From Ruegeria profundi (GTDB lineage Bacteria; Pseudomonadota; Alphaproteobacteria; Rhodobacterales; Rhodobacteraceae): a stretch of 64,000 nucleotides of DNA. Shown in pieces: positions 17,178-25,282 of the stretch (within the stretch, counting starts at the first letter, position 1; each line of letters starts with the position of its first letter). The stretch covers positions 243,598 to 307,597 of the forward strand of contig NZ_LQBP01000006.1 of NCBI RefSeq assembly GCF_001507545.1, written 5' to 3'. A model generated the notes under the pieces. That model did no database searches. It was not told the DNA's origin and saw only the letters and a list, made by a program, of their open reading frames with translations. The position numbers and the translations under genes are program-made.

Positions 17178-18377
17178 ATGCGTTTGCCCTTTCTCTTCGT
17201 TCTCGGCACGGTCATGATTGATGCCATGGGCATCGGTTTGGTGTTGCCGATCATGCCCGAACTGATTGTCGAGGTTCAGGGCGGCACACTGGCCGATGCG
17301 GCGATTTGGGGCGGTGTTCTTAGCACGGCTTTTGCCGCGATGCAGTTTGTGTTCGGGCCAATCCTCGGCAATCTGTCTGATGCTTATGGACGACGCACGA
17401 TTCTATTGGTTTCGCTGTTTGTTATGTCCCTTGATTATGTGGTGATGGCTCTGGCTGGCAGCATATGGCTGTTACTGGCCGGGCGAATCGTCGGCGGAAT
17501 CACGGCCGCCACCCATGCCACTGCGGCCGCCTTCATGGCAGACGTCTCAAAGCCCCATGAAAAGGCCGCTAACTTTGGCCTCTTGGGCGCGGCGTTCGGT
17601 GTTGGTTTCGTGCTGGGCCCCGTGATCGGAGGAGGGCTGAGCGAGTACGGCACCCGCGCGCCGTTCTGGGCGGCTGCCGTCTTGTCAGCTCTGTCTTTTC
17701 TACTCGGCTTGATGGTGATGCCGGAAACGGTGACCGACAAAACACGCCGTGCATTCAGCTTGCGACGCGCCAATCCCGTGAACTCTTTGCGCGCAATCGC
17801 AGCGCTGCCAGGCATCCGTCCGATGCTGTGGGTTTATTTCCTCTATTCGGTTTCTATCTACGTCTATCCTGCAATCTGGGCCTATTTCACGACTGAACGA
17901 TTCGGCTGGTCACCCCAGATGATCGGCCTGTCGCTGGGCATCTACGGAATTGGCATGGCCGCTGTACAAGGTGGCCTGATCCGCCCCGCAACGCGGCATC
18001 TGGGCGAGCGTGTCACAATCATCTACGGTATGGTGTTCGAGATCGTCAGCTTTGTGCTACTGGCCTTTCTGACCAACGGGTTCATCGCGCTTTTGCTGAT
18101 CCCCATCACTGCGATCGGCGCTGTCGTCACCCCTGCCCTACAGGCGCTGACGTCCCGGGCGACTCCGGACTCCCAGCAAGGAGAGTTGCAGGGTGTGCTC
18201 ACCTCACTGCATGCTCTGTCGATGGTAATCTCCCCGCTGGTGATGACGACCGTGTTTGCGCAATTCATAAGACCGGACGCGACATTCTACCTGCCCGGCG
18301 CGCCTTTCCTACTTGCCATGTTGCTGATGTGTGCGGGATTCGCGATGTTTTTGCGCGCACGCCCTGCCGTGGCGTAA
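17178..18377 (+). CDS. MFS drug:H+ antiporter, TetA(A/C)-like
   Basis: 399-residue major facilitator protein with twelve hydrophobic segments. Motif A in the first loop reads GNLSDAYGRRTILL, and the N-terminal MIDAMGIGLVLPIMPELI is typical of TetA-like DHA1 exporters; motif C follows at GAAFGVGFVLGPVIGG. Tetracycline efflux itself cannot be claimed, since chromosomal members often have other substrates. No TetR-type gene sits beside it. Confidence 0.87.
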   Translation: MRLPFLFVLGTVMIDAMGIGLVLPIMPELIVEVQGGTLADAAIWGGVLSTAFAAMQFVFGPILGNLSDAYGRRTILLVSLFVMSLDYVVMALAGSIWLLLAGRIVGGITAATHATAAAFMADVSKPHEKAANFGLLGAAFGVGFVLGPVIGGGLSEYGTRAPFWAAAVLSALSFLLGLMVMPETVTDKTRRAFSLRRANPVNSLRAIAALPGIRPMLWVYFLYSVSIYVYPAIWAYFTTERFGWSPQMIGLSLGIYGIGMAAVQGGLIRPATRHLGERVTIIYGMVFEIVSFVLLAFLTNGFIALLLIPITAIGAVVTPALQALTSRATPDSQQGELQGVLTSLHALSMVISPLVMTTVFAQFIRPDATFYLPGAPFLLAMLLMCAGFAMFLRARPAVA

Positions 18378-18458
18378 CAACGACGCATTGATGACGGTTT
18401 CTGTCTTGCGGCCCGCGGTTTCCCGCGCCACCGTGCCGAAAAGGGAGCAAATACCAGC

Positions 18459-19553
18459 ATGCAAAAAATAAAAGCCGCCGTATGTCGGGCATTTAACGAA
18501 CCTCTGGTTATCGAGGATATTCTGATCGCGCCCCCTGCGACGGGTGAGGTTGAGGTAACTCTTGACGCGGTCGCGATCTGCCATTCCGACATCACCTTCG
18601 CCAGCGGCGCGTGGGGTGGCCATCTGCCCGCCGTATACGGGCATGAGGCTGCTGGGGTTGTTACGGCAACCGGTGACGCTGTGGGCGACTTCAAGGTTGG
18701 AGATGCTGTTGTTGTCACGCTGATCCGTGCGTGCGGGACGTGCCCGTCCTGTGCGGGCGGGCAGCCGACCATATGCGAGACACCGTATGACACCGTGAAA
18801 GGCCCGTTGCGGACCGCGGACAACGGGCCACTGGATCAGGCGATGGCCTGCGGTGCCTTTGCCGAAAAGGTCGTTGTAAGCCACCGGCAAATCGTCAAAA
18901 TCCCATCGGACATGCCAAAAGATGTTGCCAGTCTGCTATCGTGCGGGGTCATCACCGGGGTCGGTGCTGCGGTGAATGCCGCCAAGCTTCGTCCGGGTCA
19001 GGATGTGGTTGTGATCGGCGCTGGCGGCGTGGGGTTGAACGCCATTCAGGGCGCACGCCTTGCCGGCGCACGGCGGATCGTGGCTGTCGACATGACTGAG
19101 GAAAAGCTAGAAATCGCCAAGGAGTTCGGGGCAACGCATGGTGTGTTGGCCAGCACTCAGCACCCCTGGAAAGCCGCCTTCAAGGCGCTGGGTGGGCGCG
19201 GTGCAGACGTGGTCCTGATCACTGTTGGCGCGATCCCGGCCTATGACCAAGCACCGCGATACTTGGGGCGGGGCGGCAAAGCGATCATGATCGGCATGCC
19301 GCATTCGGGTGATATGTCCACCTATGAGCCGGTCGTTCTGGCAGCGCTGGGCCAGGGGATCGTTGGCTCTAAAATGGGTGATGTGGTGATCCAGCGCGAT
19401 ATCCCGTGGATGATCGACCTCTATAATCAAGGGCGGTTGAAACTGGATGAGCTGATCTCGGGCCGATGGTCGCTGGATCAGATCAATGAGGCGATTGCGG
19501 ACACCAAAACCGGATCGGCAAAGCGCAACGTGATCCTGTTCAACAGAGACTGA
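18459..19553 (+). CDS. Zinc-dependent medium-chain alcohol dehydrogenase
   Basis: 364-residue MDR enzyme. The catalytic-zinc segment is ICHSD and GHEAAG. The structural-zinc lobe is present as ACGTCPSCAGGQPTIC with the C-x2-C-x2-C-x7-C spacing, and the Rossmann loop is GAGGVG. This pattern fits class III-like NAD(P)-dependent alcohol or formaldehyde-type dehydrogenases. It lies 16 bp before the enolase-superfamily gene and probably acts in the same pathway, oxidising an alcohol that the dehydratase branch uses or produces; this link is inferred from context. Confidence 0.88.
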   Translation: MQKIKAAVCRAFNEPLVIEDILIAPPATGEVEVTLDAVAICHSDITFASGAWGGHLPAVYGHEAAGVVTATGDAVGDFKVGDAVVVTLIRACGTCPSCAGGQPTICETPYDTVKGPLRTADNGPLDQAMACGAFAEKVVVSHRQIVKIPSDMPKDVASLLSCGVITGVGAAVNAAKLRPGQDVVVIGAGGVGLNAIQGARLAGARRIVAVDMTEEKLEIAKEFGATHGVLASTQHPWKAAFKALGGRGADVVLITVGAIPAYDQAPRYLGRGGKAIMIGMPHSGDMSTYEPVVLAALGQGIVGSKMGDVVIQRDIPWMIDLYNQGRLKLDELISGRWSLDQINEAIADTKTGSAKRNVILFNRD

Positions 19554-19569
19554 CCAGAAGGGGCTTGGG

Positions 19570-20802
19570 ATGAAACTGCAGGACCTCGACGTCATCGTAA
19601 CCGCTCCGCCCGCACCGGGTTGGGGCGGGCGGTATTGGATCTTGGTGAAAGTCACAACCGATACCGGTATCACCGGCTGGGGCGAATGCTATGCCTCTTC
19701 GGTCGGACCCGAGGCGATGCGCCATGTGATCAGGGATGTCTTTGAACGGCACATGCTGGGCGAAAACCCCGAGAATATCGAACTGATGTTCCGCCGCGCC
19801 TATTCCAGCGGTTTTACACAGCGCCCGGACCTGACCGTGATGGGCGCATTTTCGGGGTTGGAAATCGCCTGCTGGGACATTCTTGGCAAAGATCGCAACC
19901 GCCCCGTCTATGCTCTGCTGGGTGGTCTGATGAACGAACGAATCCGGGCTTACACCTACCTTTATCCCCTGCCCCAGCATAATCTGGCTGATTTCTGGAC
20001 CTCTCCTGAGCAGGCCGGAGAATGCGCGGCAGAGATGGTGCGCCGCGGGTTCACAGCGGTCAAGTTCGATCCTGCTGGCCCCTACACGATCCGCGGTGGA
20101 CACATGCCCGCAATGTCCGATATCTCGATGTCGGTGGCCTTTTGCAAAGCGATCCGCGAGGCTGTTGGCGACAAGGCCGATCTGCTGTTCGGTACCCATG
20201 GTCAGTTCAACACTGCAGGCGCCATTCGGCTGGGGCAGGCGTTGGAGCCCTATTCGCCGCTTTGGTTCGAAGAGCCGACCCCGCCCGACATGATCGAGGA
20301 CATGGCCCGCGTCGCCCGCAACGTCCGCATTCCGGTCGCGACCGGGGAACGCATGACCACTAAAGCCGAATTCGGGGCCGTCCTGCGTGCAGGCGCCGCC
20401 GAGATTCTGCAGCCCGCCCTAGGCCGCGCCGGTGGCATTTGGGAGATGAAGAAGGTCGCAGCCATGGCCGAAGTTTTTAACGCCCAGATGGCACCGCACC
20501 TTTACGCTGGACCCATTGAGTGGGCGGCCAATATCCATCTGGCCGCATCGATCCCAAACCTGTTGTTGCTGGAAACTATTGAAACCCCTTTCCACGATCA
20601 GCTGATCAAGGGCACGTTGCGCGTCGACCAAGGCTTTGTGACGGCCCCAACCGCACCGGGTCTTGGGGTCGAAGTAGACGAAGACTTGGCGCGCGCAAAC
20701 CCTTACGCGGGCGACGGCCTGCATCTGCAAATGCAGGAAGACCCTTGCGACTATGCCAACGGTAACGCCTTTCAGGGTGGCGCCCCCGCGACCGAGGGGT
20801 AA
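19570..20802 (+). CDS. Mandelate racemase/muconate lactonizing enzyme superfamily protein, probable sugar-acid dehydratase
   Basis: 410-residue enolase-superfamily protein with an N-terminal capping domain (1-125) and a C-terminal barrel. AVKFDPAG near residue 164 carries the lysine-strand motif, WFEEPTPPD gives acids E234/E235, TGERM gives E260, and APHL supplies a catalytic histidine near 310. At the first metal-ligand position the sequence is FGTHGQF, with glycine where most members have aspartate. The HGQ element resembles D-galactonate, gluconate and mannonate dehydratase groups. It follows the alcohol dehydrogenase gene. Substrate unknown. Confidence 0.83.
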   Translation: MKLQDLDVIVTAPPAPGWGGRYWILVKVTTDTGITGWGECYASSVGPEAMRHVIRDVFERHMLGENPENIELMFRRAYSSGFTQRPDLTVMGAFSGLEIACWDILGKDRNRPVYALLGGLMNERIRAYTYLYPLPQHNLADFWTSPEQAGECAAEMVRRGFTAVKFDPAGPYTIRGGHMPAMSDISMSVAFCKAIREAVGDKADLLFGTHGQFNTAGAIRLGQALEPYSPLWFEEPTPPDMIEDMARVARNVRIPVATGERMTTKAEFGAVLRAGAAEILQPALGRAGGIWEMKKVAAMAEVFNAQMAPHLYAGPIEWAANIHLAASIPNLLLLETIETPFHDQLIKGTLRVDQGFVTAPTAPGLGVEVDEDLARANPYAGDGLHLQMQEDPCDYANGNAFQGGAPATEG

Positions 20803-20895
20803 CAAACACCCCGATTTCGAAGACAATACGGAAAAAGCCTCTGTAAACGCGCAGGTCACCAAGAGAATCTGTCCCGTTCCATACCACGCCGACGT

Positions 20896-23844
20896 TTAAT
20901 TCGTGACGTATCCCGCGATCACCTGCATCAGCTTGAACGCAGTTGCGGCGTCGTTTTCAACCACCGCGAGGAATTCTTCCTCACCGATCCGCAGGCAGGA
21001 CAAATCGGATTCGGCAATCATGGTCAGAGCACGGGGTTCTTTGCGGATCAGAGCCAACTCTCCGACCAATGCCCCCGGCCCGACCTTGGTGATCAGTTGA
21101 TCCGGGCCTTCCATCTGCGGGAGGTACAGCGCGGCCTCACCCTTGAGCACCACATAGGCGCCATCAGTGGGTTGGTCGTCTTTCAGGAACACAACCTCAC
21201 CCGGTTTCGCGTCAAACCATTGCGCACCAAAAGCCAGAAGGCGAATCTGTCTACGGTCGAGACCTGAAAACAGCGGTGTCCGCTCCAATGCGCGCAGCTT
21301 TCGCGCCAAGTCTGCCGAGGCGGCGCTGTCCTCTTCCACGGTCGCATCCCCTTCATCCGAAACCACCCGACCCTGCCGGATTTCGACATAAATGTCGAAT
21401 ACATCGGGATTCTCGAAGTGATCGTTCAGATAAATCACCGTTGTATCCGGCAGCAATTCCCGCAGGTTTTTGTAAACAGAGACCTGAGTGGCCATGTCAA
21501 AACTGGCCAGCGCGTTTTCCAGGATCAGGATATCCGGCTTTTTGATGGTCGCACGAGTAAAGGCCAGAGGCTCGGCAAGAACGGCTGGCAAGTTCTGACC
21601 ACCGATGGCAACGGGCATATCATAGATCAATTCGACCACGAGCGATCGCGCACTGTTTTTGTCCAGAACATCGACAATCAGCTTGCGCGCGTCATCCGAG
21701 CGTCCGCCCCCGATCTGGCTGACCTTGCCGAACAGCGCGTTTTCCATCACCGTCAGTCCGGGTGCAAATTCGTCTTTGTCCAGCGGCACAAAGACATCTT
21801 GCAGCCGCTCTAACAGTTTCTCGGAATGGCTGTGTCTTAACTCAAGAATACGATCTTTAAGCTCTTGCGTGAAGGCGGGCCCGATTTGTTCGGCTGAAAT
21901 CACGAAGGGTACGGCCAGCAGATTGGCCAACTGCTCGTCATCAAGCCCGGATACACCTTCGTTCCGTGTCCGCTCGACCAGTTCTAACGCAGCCTCATAC
22001 GTGTGGGCCTGTAGTCCGAGTTTGCGGAACAGCGGGTGGTCGGTGCCATCAATGCCAAAGATCTGGCGCAGCATCTCGATCACGTCGCGGGTCAGGCCGA
22101 CCAAAGTTTCATCCAGCCCCAACTCGCGCAGTTGTCCAAGAAAAATCGTTTGGCTGGCCAACAGTTCTTGCGTGACCGGAACCCGCGGTGTTGCGAACAA
22201 CAGGTTTTCCGCGACGGGCAAGGCCGGGTTGTAAATGCTGCGATCGAATATCAGTGCCTGTTGTTCCAGCCCGGCCTTTCGCACCGCCTGCTGAACCAGA
22301 GGCCGCACTTCAACCAGCTTGTGTGCCAATTCCGGGTGCTGGGTAGCATCAAAGATTTGCTCGGACCCACGCCGTAAAAGAGCAGCCCCAGACCCCATGC
22401 CATCAATCAGGCGTAACCACCAGTCACGCAGCTCTTTTGGGGTGCTCAAACCCGCCAGGGACGGGTCCAGCCATTCGACGTTGAACGGATCAGAGCTATT
22501 GCCCGCGCGTTGAGTCTCGGCAAAGTCGGGATCATCGTTCTCCAGCGTCACGGGCTTTTGCCGTATGGGCATCATGACGTTATCCCCCAAAGTGCCCTGG
22601 AACATAACGGGGCGCGACGAGGCATAGCCAATGCGTGCGGCCACCACGGCTTGATGCAGGGTCGAAAGGTTTTCGCCCCCAATCTCAACCCGGCCCGAAC
22701 TGGGCAGAATTTCCCGCGTCAAAAGTTCGGACAGGGCACGCCTGTCCTCCTCGCTCGGGGCAGCGATGCCGACGGTTTTTCCGCCCGAAAAGCTAAGGTT
22801 CAGATCGTCAAGTACCTGATTGCCGTCCATATCCCGGACGGAAACGCCATCCAGAACGATATCTCCTTTCAGATGTGGTCGCGCCTCAGGCTCACCTTCA
22901 AACAGCTTTTCGTCGGGCATTCCCGGCGGGGCAAAGCGTTCGATGACCACGTCCCACCGCAAAGACATATCCTGCGTCTGGTTGTAATAGGTCAGCAGCT
23001 CTTTCCACGGCGCGCTCAGATCCTTGTACGCTGCCAGCGCCGCCACCAGGGCACCCAGCGAAACAGATCCTTGCAGCACCAGAATGCCGCCAACCAGATA
23101 AAACATGAAAGGCGTAAGTTGCGATATGAAGTTGTTTATGAACTTCATGAAGAATTTCTTCTGGTAAATCTGGAAGCGAATGCCAAACAACCGCCCAAGC
23201 TGCTCTGAGATCATGGCCCTGCGATAGCGCCAACCGCCATTTGCGCGCAGAGTCGAAGCCCCCGCGGCGTTCTCACCGATCTGTGCCGCCAAGACGCGGA
23301 CTTCCTGTATACGTTTCTTGTTCAGAAGATTGATCTGGCGTTGCAGTTTGGGAATAAGCCAAGCCTGAAGCGGTATCAGCGCGACGGCGGCCAATCCAAA
23401 CCAGACGCTTTGCAGGAACAGGAAGGACAGGATCGTAATCATCTGCCCGGCTTGCAGAACCGGCTGGCTGATTGCATCCCCCATCAGCCCGCCCATCGGC
23501 TCACTTTCCGCTGTGATCATCGAGACCATTTCGCCTTGGCTGACCCGTTCGAAATATGGTTGGGGGAACCTCAGCGCGCGATTGATCAACTGGTACCGCA
23601 GCCGGCGCAGCATCCGTTCGCTCAGCACACCTTTCATGGTGTTTATGCGCATCTTCATCAAGCCGTGGGCAAGCACAGCCGCCAGAAACGCGAAACACAG
23701 GATCACAAGAAACGTCGTCTGCGTCAGTTCATAACCCAGAAAATCCACGATCGGACTGGCGGCACCGATTGCGTCGTTGATGATCCGCTTTGGCAATTCC
23801 AGTGTCAGATACAGCAGCGGAAAGAGTGTAGCCGTCACGGCCAA
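20896..23844 (-). CDS. ABC-exporter-like protein with degenerate ATPase domain and C-terminal cyclic-nucleotide-binding domain
   Basis: 982 residues from the first conventional start (TTG at 23844). A six-helix exporter membrane domain spans about 1-300. The nucleotide-binding domain begins near 330, but the Walker A slot reads GIAAPSEEDRRA (about 359-370) without GxxGxGK, and the Q-loop is lost. After an insert of about 250 residues comes a signature remnant IGGQN (747-751), and then ILILENALASFD in the Walker B slot, with Glu-Asn in place of Asp-Glu. A cyclic-nucleotide-binding fold (850-982; GALVGELALIRKEPRALT) closes the protein. ATPase activity is unlikely as read; a gated or regulatory membrane role is possible. 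The frame runs 20 codons further upstream with family-like sequence (RSIFQFIWKYSKRDQL) but no ATG/GTG/TTG. Confidence 0.87.
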   Translation of the reverse strand: MAVTATLFPLLYLTLELPKRIINDAIGAASPIVDFLGYELTQTTFLVILCFAFLAAVLAHGLMKMRINTMKGVLSERMLRRLRYQLINRALRFPQPYFERVSQGEMVSMITAESEPMGGLMGDAISQPVLQAGQMITILSFLFLQSVWFGLAAVALIPLQAWLIPKLQRQINLLNKKRIQEVRVLAAQIGENAAGASTLRANGGWRYRRAMISEQLGRLFGIRFQIYQKKFFMKFINNFISQLTPFMFYLVGGILVLQGSVSLGALVAALAAYKDLSAPWKELLTYYNQTQDMSLRWDVVIERFAPPGMPDEKLFEGEPEARPHLKGDIVLDGVSVRDMDGNQVLDDLNLSFSGGKTVGIAAPSEEDRRALSELLTREILPSSGRVEIGGENLSTLHQAVVAARIGYASSRPVMFQGTLGDNVMMPIRQKPVTLENDDPDFAETQRAGNSSDPFNVEWLDPSLAGLSTPKELRDWWLRLIDGMGSGAALLRRGSEQIFDATQHPELAHKLVEVRPLVQQAVRKAGLEQQALIFDRSIYNPALPVAENLLFATPRVPVTQELLASQTIFLGQLRELGLDETLVGLTRDVIEMLRQIFGIDGTDHPLFRKLGLQAHTYEAALELVERTRNEGVSGLDDEQLANLLAVPFVISAEQIGPAFTQELKDRILELRHSHSEKLLERLQDVFVPLDKDEFAPGLTVMENALFGKVSQIGGGRSDDARKLIVDVLDKNSARSLVVELIYDMPVAIGGQNLPAVLAEPLAFTRATIKKPDILILENALASFDMATQVSVYKNLRELLPDTTVIYLNDHFENPDVFDIYVEIRQGRVVSDEGDATVEEDSAASADLARKLRALERTPLFSGLDRRQIRLLAFGAQWFDAKPGEVVFLKDDQPTDGAYVVLKGEAALYLPQMEGPDQLITKVGPGALVGELALIRKEPRALTMIAESDLSCLRIGEEEFLAVVENDAATAFKLMQVIAGYVTN

Positions 23845-24034
23845 CAGAATTAGCTGATCGCGCTTTGAATACTTCCAAATGAACTGGAAAATTGAACGTT
23901 CTATATAACTTGCCCCTGGTTTGGATCACCGATCCGATCTTGACGACAGCGCCGCAAATCCAACACCCTGATTTTATCGCAACCGCGACATAAGACGCAA
24001 ATAATTTCCAGTTTGGTCATTTATTTGCCGTTTG

Positions 24035-24046
24035 TGAACTAGTTCA
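24035..24046. repeat. 12-bp perfect palindrome TGAACTAGTTCA upstream of the DUF3307 gene
   Basis: TGAACTAGTTCA is self-complementary and lies about 60 bp before the TTG start at 24106, in the 261-bp divergent region shared with the ABC/cyclic-nucleotide-domain gene. Its size and position suit an operator for a dimeric repressor, though none is encoded next to it. The rest of the divergent region is A/T-rich and shows no other clear element. Confidence 0.4.
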
Positions 24047-24105
24047 TTTGCGCCGCACCTGTTTAGCGCCTAGACTTTGCAACGGACGATATCGGGAGGA
24101 ACAAT

Positions 24106-24495
24106 TTGACTGCCAGCCTGGGTGCAGTGCTATTGATGCTCTGCTTGTTGCAAATCAAGCATATGTTTGCGGATTTCTACCTACAAACTCCTAAAATGTT
24201 GTCAGGCCGTGGCGAGTACTTTCATTGGGGCCGTGCGCAGCATGCTGGTGTGCACGTTATCGGGTCGGTCATCGTTTTCTTGCTGTTCGGCGCCCCTTGG
24301 TCGTTTATCCTGATCATTGCAGGGCTGGAATGGATCGTGCATTTCAATATCGACTTTGCCAAGGCCAGCTATTCTGACAAGAAGCAGTTATCCCCAACGC
24401 AGGCAGCTTATTGGCGTGCCGCGGGGCTGGATCAGTTCATGCATAACCTAACCTATATTGCCATGGTCTGGGCGTGGGTGAAATTTACTACGTAA
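24106..24495 (+). CDS. DUF3307-family small membrane protein, TTG start
   Basis: 129-residue protein with about three or four hydrophobic segments. LLQIKHMFADFYLQTPKM and HAGVHVIGSVIVFLL, with repeated histidines and an aspartate, match the DUF3307 pattern (HxxaDf-type motif). The function of the family is not known. The start is a TTG at 24106 with GGGAGGA 5 bases upstream. The stop is separated by 4 bp from that of the convergent gene at 24500. Confidence 0.82.
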   Translation: MTASLGAVLLMLCLLQIKHMFADFYLQTPKMLSGRGEYFHWGRAQHAGVHVIGSVIVFLLFGAPWSFILIIAGLEWIVHFNIDFAKASYSDKKQLSPTQAAYWRAAGLDQFMHNLTYIAMVWAWVKFTT

Positions 24496-24499
24496 TTGT

Positions 24500-25231
24500 C
24501 TAAGCAACATTCTCATACGCGGCCGGGCAATACGCTGCCAACCATTGCTGATCCAAGGCATCCAGCTTGGCAGCGTCGAAGGTTTCCGCGGCCTCCCAAT
24601 ACCGCCCGGACGGCACAAAATATCCCAAATCTCGTTCCGCCTGAAGTATTCCGACCATCCCGTCAGTCTTCGGCAGATCGCGCGCCGCAGGGGTATTCCG
24701 ATCAACTGATGGAAACAGCAAACGGCTTTCACCCTTTGACAGCCTGACAACCCGGCAGCCCTGAGCCGCGCCAAACATGGCCAAGCGCGCTGATTTGGCT
24801 TCAAGAGACCGCAAGGTAACGTCTTCTCGCAGCGGGTCCGCTGCTCCGGTTCCGTAGAAATGGGTTTTACCGGTTCCGGGATACACCATATCACACCCGA
24901 AAAACGCCATTACTGAGGGGCGCAACGCCGCCAATGCCCAGTAGCCAGCGGTAAATGCCATTGTTCCGCCCGCATAGACAAACCCGCCAAACCTGTTCTG
25001 TGCCGGGACATATTCCTCGGCCGTCACAACCCGCTGATGTGGTGCCATGCGGCCCGGCTGATTTTGCGTTGGGAAATCCTCTGGGTGGATCAGCACGTCC
25101 CAATCTGGCCGGATGCGCCACGCGTTGTTGATTGCAACGATATGGGTAAAGGGGGCGCGCGCCCAAGATTTCGCCTCGGCTGCACTTGGCGCGCTTCCCA
25201 GTATCAGAACTCGGTTCATTGGCTCGGTCAT
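24500..25231 (-). CDS. Conserved hypothetical protein with an N-terminal nucleotide-sugar-type LxLGSAPS motif
   Basis: 243 residues, soluble. It opens RVLILGSAPSAAEAKSW, followed by IVAINNAW and WDVLIHPEDFP. This is the layout of DUF115/MptE-like and sialyltransferase-like proteins, where a GxGPS loop binds a nucleotide or nucleotide sugar. FFGCDMVY and KTHFYGTG look like later active-site segments. I cannot name a substrate. It is a stand-alone gene between the DUF3307 gene (convergent) and the end of the FAD oxidoreductase gene upstream. Confidence 0.62.
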   Translation of the reverse strand: MTEPMNRVLILGSAPSAAEAKSWARAPFTHIVAINNAWRIRPDWDVLIHPEDFPTQNQPGRMAPHQRVVTAEEYVPAQNRFGGFVYAGGTMAFTAGYWALAALRPSVMAFFGCDMVYPGTGKTHFYGTGAADPLREDVTLRSLEAKSARLAMFGAAQGCRVVRLSKGESRLLFPSVDRNTPAARDLPKTDGMVGILQAERDLGYFVPSGRYWEAAETFDAAKLDALDQQWLAAYCPAAYENVA

Positions 25232-25282
25232 TCTGGGCCCCTTTTTGGTTCCCAGAAATCTTAGAGCGTTTTCCAGAGGCGG

